Shown here: positions 10,086-19,200 of the stretch, one piece after another
Layout: each line of letters starts with the position of its first letter
How positions within the stretch are numbered: the first letter of the stretch is position 1
Origin: DRTC01 sp964521025
GTDB lineage: Bacteria > Cloacimonadota > Cloacimonadia > Cloacimonadales > TCS61
Length of the DNA: 64,000 bases
Direction of reading: 5' to 3'
NCBI GenBank assembly: GCA_964521025.1
Contig: CAZFPK010000012.1
Coordinates: forward strand, 1-64,000
Notes under the pieces: generated by a model
What the model saw: the letters and a program-made list of their open reading frames with translations, nothing else
Told to the model about the DNA's origin: nothing
The model's database searches: none
Program-made: the position numbers and the translations under genes

Positions 10086-11603
10086 TTAAAATCTATAGGT
10101 CAAACTCGTTCTGGCGACATATTCGGGAAAAGCAAGCATACTGACATCGAGTGTAAGATCATTTGTAATGGAAACATCAAAACCGGTTGTAAAGGTTGGA
10201 ATGAGCATATTTTTCTTGGGTTTAATGAGATTTCCATCTTTGTTTTTGATATTTTTCAGAACCTGATCTGCAATGATCAATTGACCGCCGAAAGCCATAA
10301 CTGCTGATTTATATAATTTTTTAAATCCAAGTCCGAATTTGAAAACATGTTTGGGAATTATACCGTAAGTGTAATCTTTTTGAGACGATCTCTCGTAATT
10401 TTCAAATGTGTCTTCGATCTTTTCCCTGCCGTCTTCATTTACATTACATCGGTAGCGGACAGACAGGTTTCCGATCGATTTTTCATAAGAAAGGACAAAA
10501 TCGAGAGCATCTTTTCGGAGAGCAGCACTAAAAGCGATCTTTCCCGGATATCTCAATTCGATTTCCGTGCTTTCATAAACTGTTCGATTGGTATATGTAG
10601 GCTTGGAGAGTTCGAGCAAACTCTGATCCAATAATTCTTCCTCAGGATCCAGGATGGCTTCTTCATTCAGAACTCCGAGAGTATGTTGCACGATTTTCAA
10701 GTAACCATCAAATTTTTTCCTTGCCGGAATTTTCAGGACCGAATCGAATATCCAGTCAGAATGATTATAATCAAATCCGATGATCCCGGTAAAAAGATCC
10801 GTTTCCAGATCCAGCCTGATCGAATCATTCAAAGTATCCCGGAAATCTCCGGTCGGATCATTAAAAGCTTGATTTATCTGGGCATCACCGGTTCTGCGAA
10901 TAACTCCTTCGAACATGGCAGTAAAATCTCCCTCGATCTTTGCAGAAAGCCAGCATAAACTGATACCGACAGCCATATTTTCACCAACCGTATTGCCGTA
11001 ACCAAAATCTACCTGGTTGAAATCTGCTTTTAGATTTGAGAATAATTCTAATCCCATAGTAACTTTGGTTGTATCTTCATTACTAGATGCTTCCAGAACT
11101 CCTGAGCCGCCATTACCGATCATTTCAAAATTTATTAGTAAAGGTGAGTGATAACAAACTCCGAAAGTTCCATTTTCCTGCAAAGGAAAACTCGTGGCAA
11201 ATCTCTTGATCCCGCCAGCCTGTCCTCCCTTGATCTCTACTTCCGGGTAAACAGGAGTTCCTTCGATATCATTTCTTTTGTCGATTTTTTTCCTTAACTT
11301 TTCATTGATATCGTAAATAGAATTTGCTTTGATGGAAAACGGGAGAAGAAAATCGGTCGATATTTCCGGCTGGTGAAGAAAACCGAGAGCAGCCGGGTTC
11401 AAACTGACAATTCCTGCTTCCGCATTGATGGAGGAAATTGTATTGCCCATATTTGCTAAACCGGCGGATACTCCTGTCAATGCGGAACTGGAAAAACCGA
11501 ATCCGGTATTATAAAATCCGCCTTCGAAATTGGTGATCTTGTTTGCAGAAGAAAGGCATGTAAAAAAGAGAAATATTAAAAAAAGTATAAAAACATTTTT
11601 CAT
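10086..11603 (-). CDS. FadL/OMPP1-like outer-membrane barrel protein
   Basis: A 505-aa protein when started at the internal ATG 11603, which has TAAGGTC upstream and begins directly with a signal peptide (KNVFILFLIFLFFTCLSSA); the longer frame adds 24 unlikely residues. The N-terminal FGFSSSALTGVSAGLANMG and SLNPAALGFL are typical of the FadL/PorV superfamily, where this region forms the hatch. The C terminus ends in a strand with terminal Phe (TSLTYRF), the usual outer-membrane insertion signal. Family members transport hydrophobic compounds; the ligand here is unknown. It is the third barrel in the first 12 kb. Confidence 0.65.
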   Translation of the reverse strand: MKNVFILFLIFLFFTCLSSANKITNFEGGFYNTGFGFSSSALTGVSAGLANMGNTISSINAEAGIVSLNPAALGFLHQPEISTDFLLPFSIKANSIYDINEKLRKKIDKRNDIEGTPVYPEVEIKGGQAGGIKRFATSFPLQENGTFGVCYHSPLLINFEMIGNGGSGVLEASSNEDTTKVTMGLELFSNLKADFNQVDFGYGNTVGENMAVGISLCWLSAKIEGDFTAMFEGVIRRTGDAQINQAFNDPTGDFRDTLNDSIRLDLETDLFTGIIGFDYNHSDWIFDSVLKIPARKKFDGYLKIVQHTLGVLNEEAILDPEEELLDQSLLELSKPTYTNRTVYESTEIELRYPGKIAFSAALRKDALDFVLSYEKSIGNLSVRYRCNVNEDGREKIEDTFENYERSSQKDYTYGIIPKHVFKFGLGFKKLYKSAVMAFGGQLIIADQVLKNIKNKDGNLIKPKKNMLIPTFTTGFDVSITNDLTLDVSMLAFPEYVARTSLTYRF

Positions 11604-11713
11604 TATTAAGACCTTAATTGATTTATCCCGGATTTTTAATTCCTGATAAATCAATATCTTTATTATCAAATGCAAAAATTGAACCGAAGAGATATAAGTA
11701 AAGGAAAAATTAT

Positions 11714-12538
11714 CTACACCTCGATCTCTTCCTCGAAACTCCCGATCACATCCTCGACTTTAATGACCTGCATAAAACCAACTCCCTTTTTATCAAAATC
11801 GATGCCGTTTCCCTTCAAAAGTTTTGCTAATTGAATTGCCTGGCTTCGCTTCTGAATATGCGAAAATATCATTAATGCCCGTTTGGATTTTCCTGATGCC
11901 ATATAACTTAATCCGGCAAAAACAGGCATTTCAAAAGCGAGTTTTTTTGCCATCGAGGTAGAATCGACCAGGGAAGCATTGGTAATCCCGACTTCGACCA
12001 TCGCTGAAAGAACATCCGCTTCTTTTTTAAGATCATTCAAAGTAAGTAAAAGCAGGAAATTTTCCCCGGTTTCTGTTTCCGTTTCCTGTTCATCATATTT
12101 ATGCAAAATGCCGATAACATCATCCGCTGTTTCGGATTTCAGCAGGCTTTCCCTGAATTCGGGATTTTTCAGGAGACGCGAAGATTGGGCTAATAATTGG
12201 AGGTATTCTTTGTTCTGCTCTTCCGGGCAGCCGAAGAAAAAGATGATCTTTGCAGGTCCCATTTCAGCGTTTTCATAATCGACACCTTTTTTGAGAATGA
12301 TGATACACGCAAACAACTTTTCCACAACATTACTGCGAGCATGCGGAAGAGCAACTCCGGGCATTAATTCCGTACTGGATTTATCTTCTCTCCTGTAAAG
12401 TGCTTCCAGGAATTTTTTCTGATTGAGGACATAATCGTGGTTGTAAACATGGTTTACCATTCCTTCGAACAGCTCTTTTTTGGAGTTTACATCCGGATCA
12501 ATCACGACCAGGTTTTTATCTATGTTTTCTTTCCACAT
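11714..12538 (-). CDS. PTS EIIA-type protein with C-terminal PII-like domain
   Basis: Residues 1-150 are a mannitol/nitrogen-type phosphotransferase EIIA domain: the phosphorylatable His is H66 in MPGVALPHAR, and FFFGCPEEQNKEYLQLLAQ is the family's second conserved block. After a short acidic linker (EQETETETGE) residues 160-274 form a second domain (LLLLTLNDLKKEADVLSAMVE, then GITNASLVDSTSMA) that looks like a ferredoxin-like, PII-type regulatory fold. No sugar-specific EIIB or EIIC lies nearby. It follows a cation/proton antiporter on the same strand, separated by 370 bases of repeats, so a role in regulating transport rather than sugar uptake is plausible. The EIIA call is firm; the second domain is inference. 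Confidence 0.75.
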   Translation of the reverse strand: MWKENIDKNLVVIDPDVNSKKELFEGMVNHVYNHDYVLNQKKFLEALYRREDKSSTELMPGVALPHARSNVVEKLFACIIILKKGVDYENAEMGPAKIIFFFGCPEEQNKEYLQLLAQSSRLLKNPEFRESLLKSETADDVIGILHKYDEQETETETGENFLLLLTLNDLKKEADVLSAMVEVGITNASLVDSTSMAKKLAFEMPVFAGLSYMASGKSKRALMIFSHIQKRSQAIQLAKLLKGNGIDFDKKGVGFMQVIKVEDVIGSFEEEIEV

Positions 12539-12578
12539 AATAACCTCATAAATTAAACAACGAACAATAACAGACTGA

Positions 12579-12620
12579 AACTTGAGTTAAGACGGCTCCA
12601 GCCGTTCTTGACTTAAGTTG
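12579..12620. repeat. long imperfect palindrome
   Basis: AACTTGAGTTAAGACGGC pairs with GCCGTTCTTGACTTAAGTT across a 3-4 base loop, giving a 19-pair stem with three mismatches or bulges. On the plus strand it is followed by a run of T, but no plus-strand gene precedes it. It is part of the 12539-12908 gap, which is filled almost entirely by repeats. Confidence 0.6.
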
Positions 12621-12647
12621 TCCTTTTTTTTCTCATCCATGTTTGGA

Positions 12648-12703
12648 AACTTTCCGAATCTTACGAGCAAGATTTTCTTTGCGGTAAGTTTCGGAAAATA
12701 CAT
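12648..12703. repeat. AACTTTCCGAAT-family repeat, short copy 1
   Basis: Begins AACTTTCCGAATCTTACG and ends TTTCGGAAAAT, so its ends are inverted repeats (TTTCCGAA/TTTCGGAAA). The closely related copy at 12808-12859 shares the same ends with a different centre. Longer relatives are at 35.3, 47.2 and 48.6 kb. Confidence 0.6.
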
Positions 12704-12719
12704 TCTATCATATTTCTAA

Positions 12720-12803
12720 CTCACCATCTTTCCAGCTCTTCAAAGAGAGAGATGACTCCAGTTTCCCTTCTCTTGCAAGAGAAGGGATTAAGGGATGAGT
12801 TGG
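12720..12803. repeat. CCTTCTCTTGC/GCAAGAGAAGG family repeat
   Basis: CCCTTCTCTTGCAAGAGAAGG is a near-perfect palindrome followed by GATTAAGGGATGAGTT, the same layout as the repeats at 9.98 kb and 28.23 kb. Confidence 0.55.
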
Positions 12804-12807
12804 ATCA

Positions 12808-12902
12808 AACTTTCCGAATCTCAGTTTCAAGAATTCCTCTACAAGAAGCTTCGGAAAGGATTGTTTTTAATCCGTTTAATCCCTGCAAATCCGTGAGCAT
12901 TT
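12808..12902. repeat. AACTTTCCGAAT short copy 2 followed by an AATCCGTG-type repeat
   Basis: 12808-12859 starts AACTTTCCGAATCTCAG and ends CTTCGGAAAGG. It is followed at 12866-12898 by AATCCGTTTAATCC and AATCCGTGAGC, a phrase also present at 20.1 and 35.45 kb. The block ends next to the stop codon of the antiporter gene. Confidence 0.55.
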
Positions 12903-12908
12903 CATTTA

Positions 12909-14072
12909 CTAAAACGACTCCTTCTTCAATTTCATAAATCCGTATTTCAGCAGTAATGGTGTGATTAACGCACTGACCACGACCATGAGAATAGTTGCCG
13001 ACAGCACATCGATCGAGATCAGGTTTTTTTCCAGAGCCATATTGGCGACGATCAAAGCGACTTCTCCGCGCGGGATCATACCTGCTCCAATCCTGAAAGA
13101 ACGAATTGCATCGAATTTTGTTAATCTCGCTCCCAAACCACAGCCGAAAAATTTTCCTAAAACAGCGAGCAAGATAAATCCAATCAGGAATAGAGGATGC
13201 GCGTCGATCCTGAAAAGATTGAATTCCAAACCGATACTGACAAAAAAGACATCGACAAAGAATGATTTTCCGACATTGGAAATTCCAGTTTGAACGGCAT
13301 GTTTGTATTGAGTCTGTCCTAAAAACAATCCGGCAAAATATGCTCCGGTAATAGCTGCCAGACCTGTTAATTCAGCAAACCAGGAATACACAAAAACAAT
13401 CGCGATGGCGAGCGAAATGACGACATTTTCCAGCAGGAATTTTTTCAGATTATGGAAAAAAGGCTGGATGACGAATATTCCCAGTACGAAAATAATCACG
13501 AAAAAAATAACTATTTTCCCGAATGAAAGTGCTAAATTGGTCTCATTAACTCCTGTCCTTGCTGTTAATCCAAAAATAAATGTCAACAGCAATATTCCGA
13601 CAATATCATCGATGATCGCTGAATTTACGATGCAGCGACCTTCCAGACCTTTTAATTTTCCCAGATCGAGCAAGGTCATCACGCTGACACTGACGCTGGT
13701 TGCTGTAAAAATGACAGCGACGATCAAACTTTGAGAAATATTTTGCGAGAACAGGTAGGAAAGTAAAAATCCTAAAATAAAGGGTAAAACTATTCCACCG
13801 GAAGCAGGAAGCATCGCCTGTTTGGAATCTTCCTTGATTTTCTTCAAATTGGTTTCCAATCCTGCTTCAAAAAGTAAAAACAAGACACCGGCTTTGGCGA
13901 TCCATTTGATCACTTCACCCGGTTCGATCAAGTGCAGAAAAGTCGGTCCCAGGACAATTCCGAGCAAGAGCATTCCAATCACGGGAGGTTGTTTGAATTT
14001 TCGGGAAAATGCGCCCAGAATTTTGGAAAAGAAAATTATTATTGCTAAATGAAGGAGTATATTGCTATCCAT
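12909..14072 (-). CDS. monovalent cation:proton antiporter (CPA2, Kef/Nap type)
   Basis: A 387-aa integral membrane protein with about 12 hydrophobic segments. Typical CPA2 motifs are present: KQPPVIGMLLLGIVLGP near residue 30, FEAGLETNL near 75, NSAIIDDIVGILLL near 145 (the paired Asp of the ion site) and ITGAYFAGLFLGQ near 240. It exchanges Na+ or K+ for protons across the inner membrane. It lacks the C-terminal TrkA-N domain of KefB/KefC, so it is the short form. Its ATG overlaps the mltG stop by 8 bases, indicating translational coupling in a ruvX-mltG-antiporter operon; the downstream EIIA-type gene may regulate it. Confidence 0.85.
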   Translation of the reverse strand: MDSNILLHLAIIIFFSKILGAFSRKFKQPPVIGMLLLGIVLGPTFLHLIEPGEVIKWIAKAGVLFLLFEAGLETNLKKIKEDSKQAMLPASGGIVLPFILGFLLSYLFSQNISQSLIVAVIFTATSVSVSVMTLLDLGKLKGLEGRCIVNSAIIDDIVGILLLTFIFGLTARTGVNETNLALSFGKIVIFFVIIFVLGIFVIQPFFHNLKKFLLENVVISLAIAIVFVYSWFAELTGLAAITGAYFAGLFLGQTQYKHAVQTGISNVGKSFFVDVFFVSIGLEFNLFRIDAHPLFLIGFILLAVLGKFFGCGLGARLTKFDAIRSFRIGAGMIPRGEVALIVANMALEKNLISIDVLSATILMVVVSALITPLLLKYGFMKLKKESF

Positions 14073-15051
14073 TTGTTGCCTTCAGAATTCTCTGCTTGGA
14101 AAGATGCTGACTATAGGTCTGGGAAAAAACATGTCTGCCGTTTTTTTGGGCAAAGAAAAAGAAATAGTCGGTATCGACAGGTTCCAGAACCGCTTTGATC
14201 GAACTTAATGAGGGTGAACAGATCGGAGTTGGAGGAAGTCCGAAATATTTGTAAGTATTAAAAGGAGAATTGATCTCTAAATCCCGATAATATATTTTTT
14301 TTCTAGTTTTCCCGGATTGCTCAAGGATATAGGCAACTGTCGGATCAGCTTGCAATTTGTAATTATATTCGATCCTGTTCAAATAAACACTGGCTATTAC
14401 CGGTTTTTCATCCTCGAAACGGGCTTCTTTTTCAACAATCGAAGCGAGGATGATCGTTTCATAAAAATCCAGTTTCTTATCAGGAACAAAATTCAATTGC
14501 CCGGTTTGTTTGAAAAATTCCTTAACCAGGTGCGATATAATAAATTCTTCACTGACATTTTCGGGCAGATTATATGTTTCGGGATATAAAAATCCTTCCA
14601 GGTTTGAAACCGGAAATCCGGTTAATTTTTGAGTAAATTCGTTATTATTACAAAGATTCATAAAAGTTGTGTAAACACCAAACTTATTCTTTGATAATTT
14701 CCGGCAGATCTTTTTGATTGTATAACCTTCCGGGATGGTAAGTTTACGGAGAAATACTTTTCCTTGTTTCAATTTCTCAACAACTTTGACCAGTGAAAGA
14801 TTCCCATCAAAAAGATATTTTCCATAACTCAAATCACGATCTGATTCTGTTAGTTTCACATACAAATAAAACCAGTTCTTGCTGCGGATCACACTCTGGT
14901 TATAAAGTTTTTGCGCGATTGAAAATGCAGATTCACCATGTTCTATCTCGATCAGAGTTTCTTCAACCCGCAAAGGAATTGTAAACAGGAAAATTCCGTA
15001 AATGGTAAAGAACAGAATAACAATAATAATTGCTGCAGAAAGCGGTTTCAT
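14065..15051 (-). CDS. mltG: endolytic murein transglycosylase MltG (YceG)
   Basis: MltG cuts nascent glycan strands at the inner membrane and is thought to set their length. The 328-aa protein has one N-terminal membrane helix (about 6-25), a LysM-like region (EHGESAFSIAQKLY, 37-50), and the YceG catalytic core. The catalytic glutamate is E207 in ILASIVEKEA, and the family blocks LEGFLYPETY (151-160), VYLNRI and LQADPTVAY are all present, as is NTYKYFGLPPTPICSPS. Length is normal. It overlaps ruvX by 4 bases (ATGA) upstream and the antiporter downstream. Confidence 0.92.
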   Translation of the reverse strand: MKPLSAAIIIVILFFTIYGIFLFTIPLRVEETLIEIEHGESAFSIAQKLYNQSVIRSKNWFYLYVKLTESDRDLSYGKYLFDGNLSLVKVVEKLKQGKVFLRKLTIPEGYTIKKICRKLSKNKFGVYTTFMNLCNNNEFTQKLTGFPVSNLEGFLYPETYNLPENVSEEFIISHLVKEFFKQTGQLNFVPDKKLDFYETIILASIVEKEARFEDEKPVIASVYLNRIEYNYKLQADPTVAYILEQSGKTRKKIYYRDLEINSPFNTYKYFGLPPTPICSPSLSSIKAVLEPVDTDYFFFFAQKNGRHVFSQTYSQHLSKQRILKATNG

Positions 15052-15464
15052 TTTATACTTTCCAGGTAGGATTTCAAAATTATGGATGCCGCAATTTTAT
15101 CGACAACTTTCCTGCTGTCTTTTGACTTTATTCCCATATTTTTCAGGACTTCGTTTGCTTCTACGGTGGTGAATCTTTCATCATAAAATTCAACTGGTAC
15201 CGGAACTTTTTCAGTTAATTTTTCAGCAAATTTCCTGACTTCGAGAGTTTTTTTTGAATCTTTTCCTGCCAGGTTCAGAGGTAACCCCAAAATAATTTTT
15301 CCAACATTTTCCAAATTGATAATTTCATTCAATTCGACAAAAAGTGAATCTTCCGAATTTGATAATACTTTATAGGGACTGGAAATTATCCGGAGAGGAT
15401 CGCTCAAGGCAATTCCGACCCGAACTTCACCATAATCGATTCCCATTATCCTGGATAAAGACAT
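15048..15464 (-). CDS. ruvX: putative pre-16S rRNA nuclease / Holliday junction resolvase-like RuvX (YqgF)
   Basis: YqgF proteins have an RNase H-like fold and take part in 16S rRNA 5'-end maturation; a resolvase role has also been proposed. The 138-aa protein starts with GIDYGEVRVGIALSDP (first catalytic Asp), has the central LGLPLNLAGK block and the FYDERFTTVEA motif, and ends near KVVDKIAASIIL with the last acidic residue. Length matches the family. It is the first gene of the ruvX-mltG-antiporter operon and overlaps mltG by 4 bases. Confidence 0.92.
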   Translation of the reverse strand: MSLSRIMGIDYGEVRVGIALSDPLRIISSPYKVLSNSEDSLFVELNEIINLENVGKIILGLPLNLAGKDSKKTLEVRKFAEKLTEKVPVPVEFYDERFTTVEANEVLKNMGIKSKDSRKVVDKIAASIILKSYLESIK

Positions 15465-15559
15465 AAATCGTCAACCTGTAAACAAAGTGGACAAGAAAAG
15501 AAAAATAATAAAATTTCAAAATCACTAAATTTCTAAAAAAAACACAAACTTTGAAAATT

Positions 15560-15874
15560 TTAAATTTCTTTTTCGCCTTCTTCCTCTTTTTCTTTTAATT
15601 CGGCAATCTGTTTTTCTTTGGTTGCAATTTCATCTTCTGTTTCCTGGATTCGGTCGATATAATTTTTTATCTCCTGCATATCTTTGAAATCGTCTTTGTT
15701 GTTATAAACAAACTCCCCGATCTCTGTTTTGTAATTTTTGATTTGTGATCTCAATTTAGTTATTTTAAGTTTCAATGACGATGTTTTTCCAACTTCCTCG
15801 ACTTTGTCAAAAACCTTTGTTAGAGTAACATTTGCTTCTTTCCTGATATTCTCGAAAAATGTCTTTTTATCCAT
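15560..15874 (-). CDS. small coiled-coil protein
   Basis: A 104-aa soluble protein of unknown function, strongly charged, predicted to be mostly helical with heptad-like patterning from about residue 30 to the end (LKLKITKLRSQIKNYKTEIGE, then EETEDEIATKEKQIAEL). An excellent GGAGGAGG ribosome site precedes the ATG. It is separated from ruvX by 95 bases and is probably its own unit. The N-terminal half (FFENIRKEANVTLTKVFDKVEEVGK) resembles small phasin- or YtxH-like proteins, but this is not enough for a name. Confidence 0.55.
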   Translation of the reverse strand: MDKKTFFENIRKEANVTLTKVFDKVEEVGKTSSLKLKITKLRSQIKNYKTEIGEFVYNNKDDFKDMQEIKNYIDRIQETEDEIATKEKQIAELKEKEEEGEKEI

Positions 15875-16240
15875 CTTATCCTCCTCCTTTGGCTCGAACT
15901 TATCAGCAAATGAATTTTGTCAATTGTAAAATTCCGATAATCCGCTAAAGGTCTCTTTCGAGAAATTCTTTTTGTGTTGAATTTTTGGAAAATAATAATT
16001 GAATCTAATTGGATTTCAACTATAAACTCACAATTAGAACTGTAAGCACTGCATCAAACTCGTTTGATGATAGACGACGACTCGAAACCTCTTAATTAGG
16101 ATGTTTGTTTAACTCGTCGCTCCTTTGGAGTCCAATAATCTTACTTTACGGAAAATCTTGAACACCCAAATTCCATATTATTTCAATTTGGTATCTTTTT
16201 TGCTTTATATAGATTAAAAATAATAATGGGGAGATAAAGA
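15875..16240. other. divergent intergenic region with palindromes
   Basis: No gene is visible. It separates the minus-strand coiled-coil gene from the plus-strand protease run, so it should hold promoters for both. It contains a perfect hairpin CATCAAA-ctcg-TTTGATG (16052-16069) and a larger fold where CGACGA/GACTC (16075-16083) can pair with TCGTCG and GAGTC (16114-16132), with an internal CTCC-ttt-GGAG. The final 60 bases are very AT-rich. Confidence 0.5.
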
Positions 16241-19200
16241 ATGAAAAAAACATTTTTACTAATAACAATTTTTTTTGTTTTTAGCAGTTTACTATTTGCC
16301 GATAAAGTACTCTATCTGGATTATGCAACCACAAAAGCCGAAATCCTTGAAAAAAACGATTACGGGATGAAAATCAATTACCGCATCTCAGAAATTCATG
16401 CTGATGATGTGAGCACGGAAAGAGGTATTTTTTCTCAAATCGTTATCGAAGGATATTCCTTTTCAACCGAGATCGGTTCACCGAAATTACCGGTTTTAAG
16501 GAAGATCATCGCAGTCCCGCTGGACGCTGAACTAAGTGTGAAAATACTTGATTCTGAAATTTCGGAATTTTCTCTTGCCGGTTTTGGGATAAACGAGCAG
16601 ATTATTCCGGCGCAAGCATCGGTTTCTAAAAGTGCGTATCCGGAAGATATCAAATTCGTCATGAATGAAGATGTTTATGCAGAAGATAGTTTTATTGAAA
16701 AACCTGTCATTTCCGTTGAAGAACTTGGAATTATGCGTGGTTTGAGGTTGTTCACTTTATCACTCGAACCGATCAAATACAATCCAGCTGCCAATTCTAT
16801 CAAAATTTATAATAATGTCGATGTCCGGATAGATTTTGTCGGAGGAGATATTATCTCAACAAATGAATTGAGAGAAAAAACATTTTCTCCTTATTTTGAA
16901 AAAGTTTACAGCGATTTTATTTTTAATTATTCGGAAACTAATTCTCGCGATGATTTGACCAGTTATCCCATCAAATATGTTATTATTTCCGATCGTATGT
17001 TCGAGAACCAATTACAACCTTTCATCGAATGGAAAACCGAAAAAGGTTTTGAAGTGGTTGTCGGTTATACAGATGAAATCGGTTCAAATACAAATTCTAT
17101 TAAATCCTATTTACAAAATATTTATAATACCTCCGATCCTGCTCCTTCATTTGTCCTTTTTGTGGGAGATGTTGCTCAAATTCCAGCCTGGAACGGAAAT
17201 ACGGGCGGACATGTTACCGATTTGAAATATTGCGAATATACCGGAGATTATATGCCGGAGGTTTATTACGGCAGATTTTCCGCCAGGAATACTTCCGAAC
17301 TGCAGCCGCAGATCGACAAAACCCTCGAATATGAAAAATACGAAATGCCCGATCCTTCCTTCCTCGGAGAAGTTGTCATGATCGCCGGCATGGACAGTTA
17401 TCACGGCAGCACCTGGGGAAATGGTCAGATCAATTACGGGACAACCTATTATTTTAATGAAGCCCACGGAATTTATTCTCATACTTATCTATATCCCGAA
17501 TCAGGAAGCAACTCGCAAAACATCATCAACAATATCAGCGATGGTGTTGGTTATGTCAATTATACAGCACACGGCGGTAATGATCAATGGTGCGATCCTT
17601 ATATGGATATTGGGGATGTTTATAATTTAACAAATGATGGAAAATATCCTCTTGCGGTTGGAAACTGTTGTCATACCAATCAATTTGAAATTGGAGAATG
17701 TTTCGGCGAAGCCTGGCTGCGTGCCGAAAACAAAGGTGCGATCGGTTATATCGGCGGCACTAACTCCACTTACTGGGACGAAGATTACTGGTGGGGAGTT
17801 GGAGCCGGAACAATAGTTACCAATCCAACTTATGAAACACATGGAATAGGCGCTTATGATGGGATGTTCCATGATCATGGAGAACCTTTCTCACAATGGT
17901 ACACAACTTCTTACGGAGTGATCATGGCGGGAAACCTGGCAGTTGTTGAAGGCGGAGGAAGTGCAAATTATTATTGGGAAATTTATGCGGTCATGGGAGA
18001 TCCATCTTTATCCACATATTTTGGTGTTCCCGAAGTTAATACTGCCAATTACCCGGAAACGATTTTCCTCGGTTTAGACGAAATTCAAATTTCAGCAGAA
18101 CCGTATTCTTATGCCGGGCTTTCTATGAATGGTGAGCTATATGCAAACGGTCTTATTAACGAAACCGGTCAGATGACGCTTTCCTTTGAACCATTCGTCG
18201 AACCGGGAATGGCAAAACTGATCATTACCCGCCAGAACCATCAACCCGTCATCGCTGAGATCGAAGTTATTCCCAATGAAGGTCCATATATAGTCATCAA
18301 TGATTATGCGATCGATGCTGGTGGAGATGAAATCATCGAGTACGGTGAATATGTCTCACTCTCGGTCGATCTGGAAAATGTCGGAAACGATGAAGCCTTT
18401 GATATGACCATGACCATTTCTTGTGACGATGAATATATTACATTCGCTGATGATATCCAGGATATTGGTAATTTAGCCCCTGGAACGATCCAGAGTTTCC
18501 CGAATTCTTTTTCATTTTCCGTCGCCAATGATGTCCCCGACGATCACCAATTTACTTTGAATTACACAATTTCCGAAGGTGAACGAGATTTATGGGAAGG
18601 TGATATCCTTCTAACAGCGTTCGCTCCGGTTATCAATTTTGCTAGTTTCACTGTTCTCGATGGTGAGAACGGCAGGCTGGATCCCGGCGAAACTGCTGAT
18701 CTGGTCGTTACTCTTATGAATAACGGTGGCGCATTCACGACCGGAATTACAACCGTTCTTTCAACAATCGACGGATATGTAACAATCAATAGTAATATAT
18801 CGGAATTGGATGAACTGGAAGCATATTCAGAGGGTGAAGTAACTTTCAATATTACAGCCGCTGGAGATACTCCGATCGGTCAAGTGATCAATTTCAATTT
18901 AGATATATCTGCTGATCTCGGATACAGTAATTCGGAATTCTTTTCCCTAACTGTTGGACTTTGTTTGGAAGATTTTGAAAGCGGAGATTTCCTGAGCTAT
19001 CCCTGGGAATTTAACGGACAACAGGATTGGCAAATCGCAGGAAATGCTTATGAAGGTGATTTCTGTGCCCAATCCGGAGATATTATAGACAGTCAGTTCA
19101 GTACTATTTTGGTGGAGATGGAAGTTTTGGACGACGGCGAGATATCCTTCTGGAAAAAAGTTTCCTGTGAAGATGAACCGGATAATCAATATGATTATTT

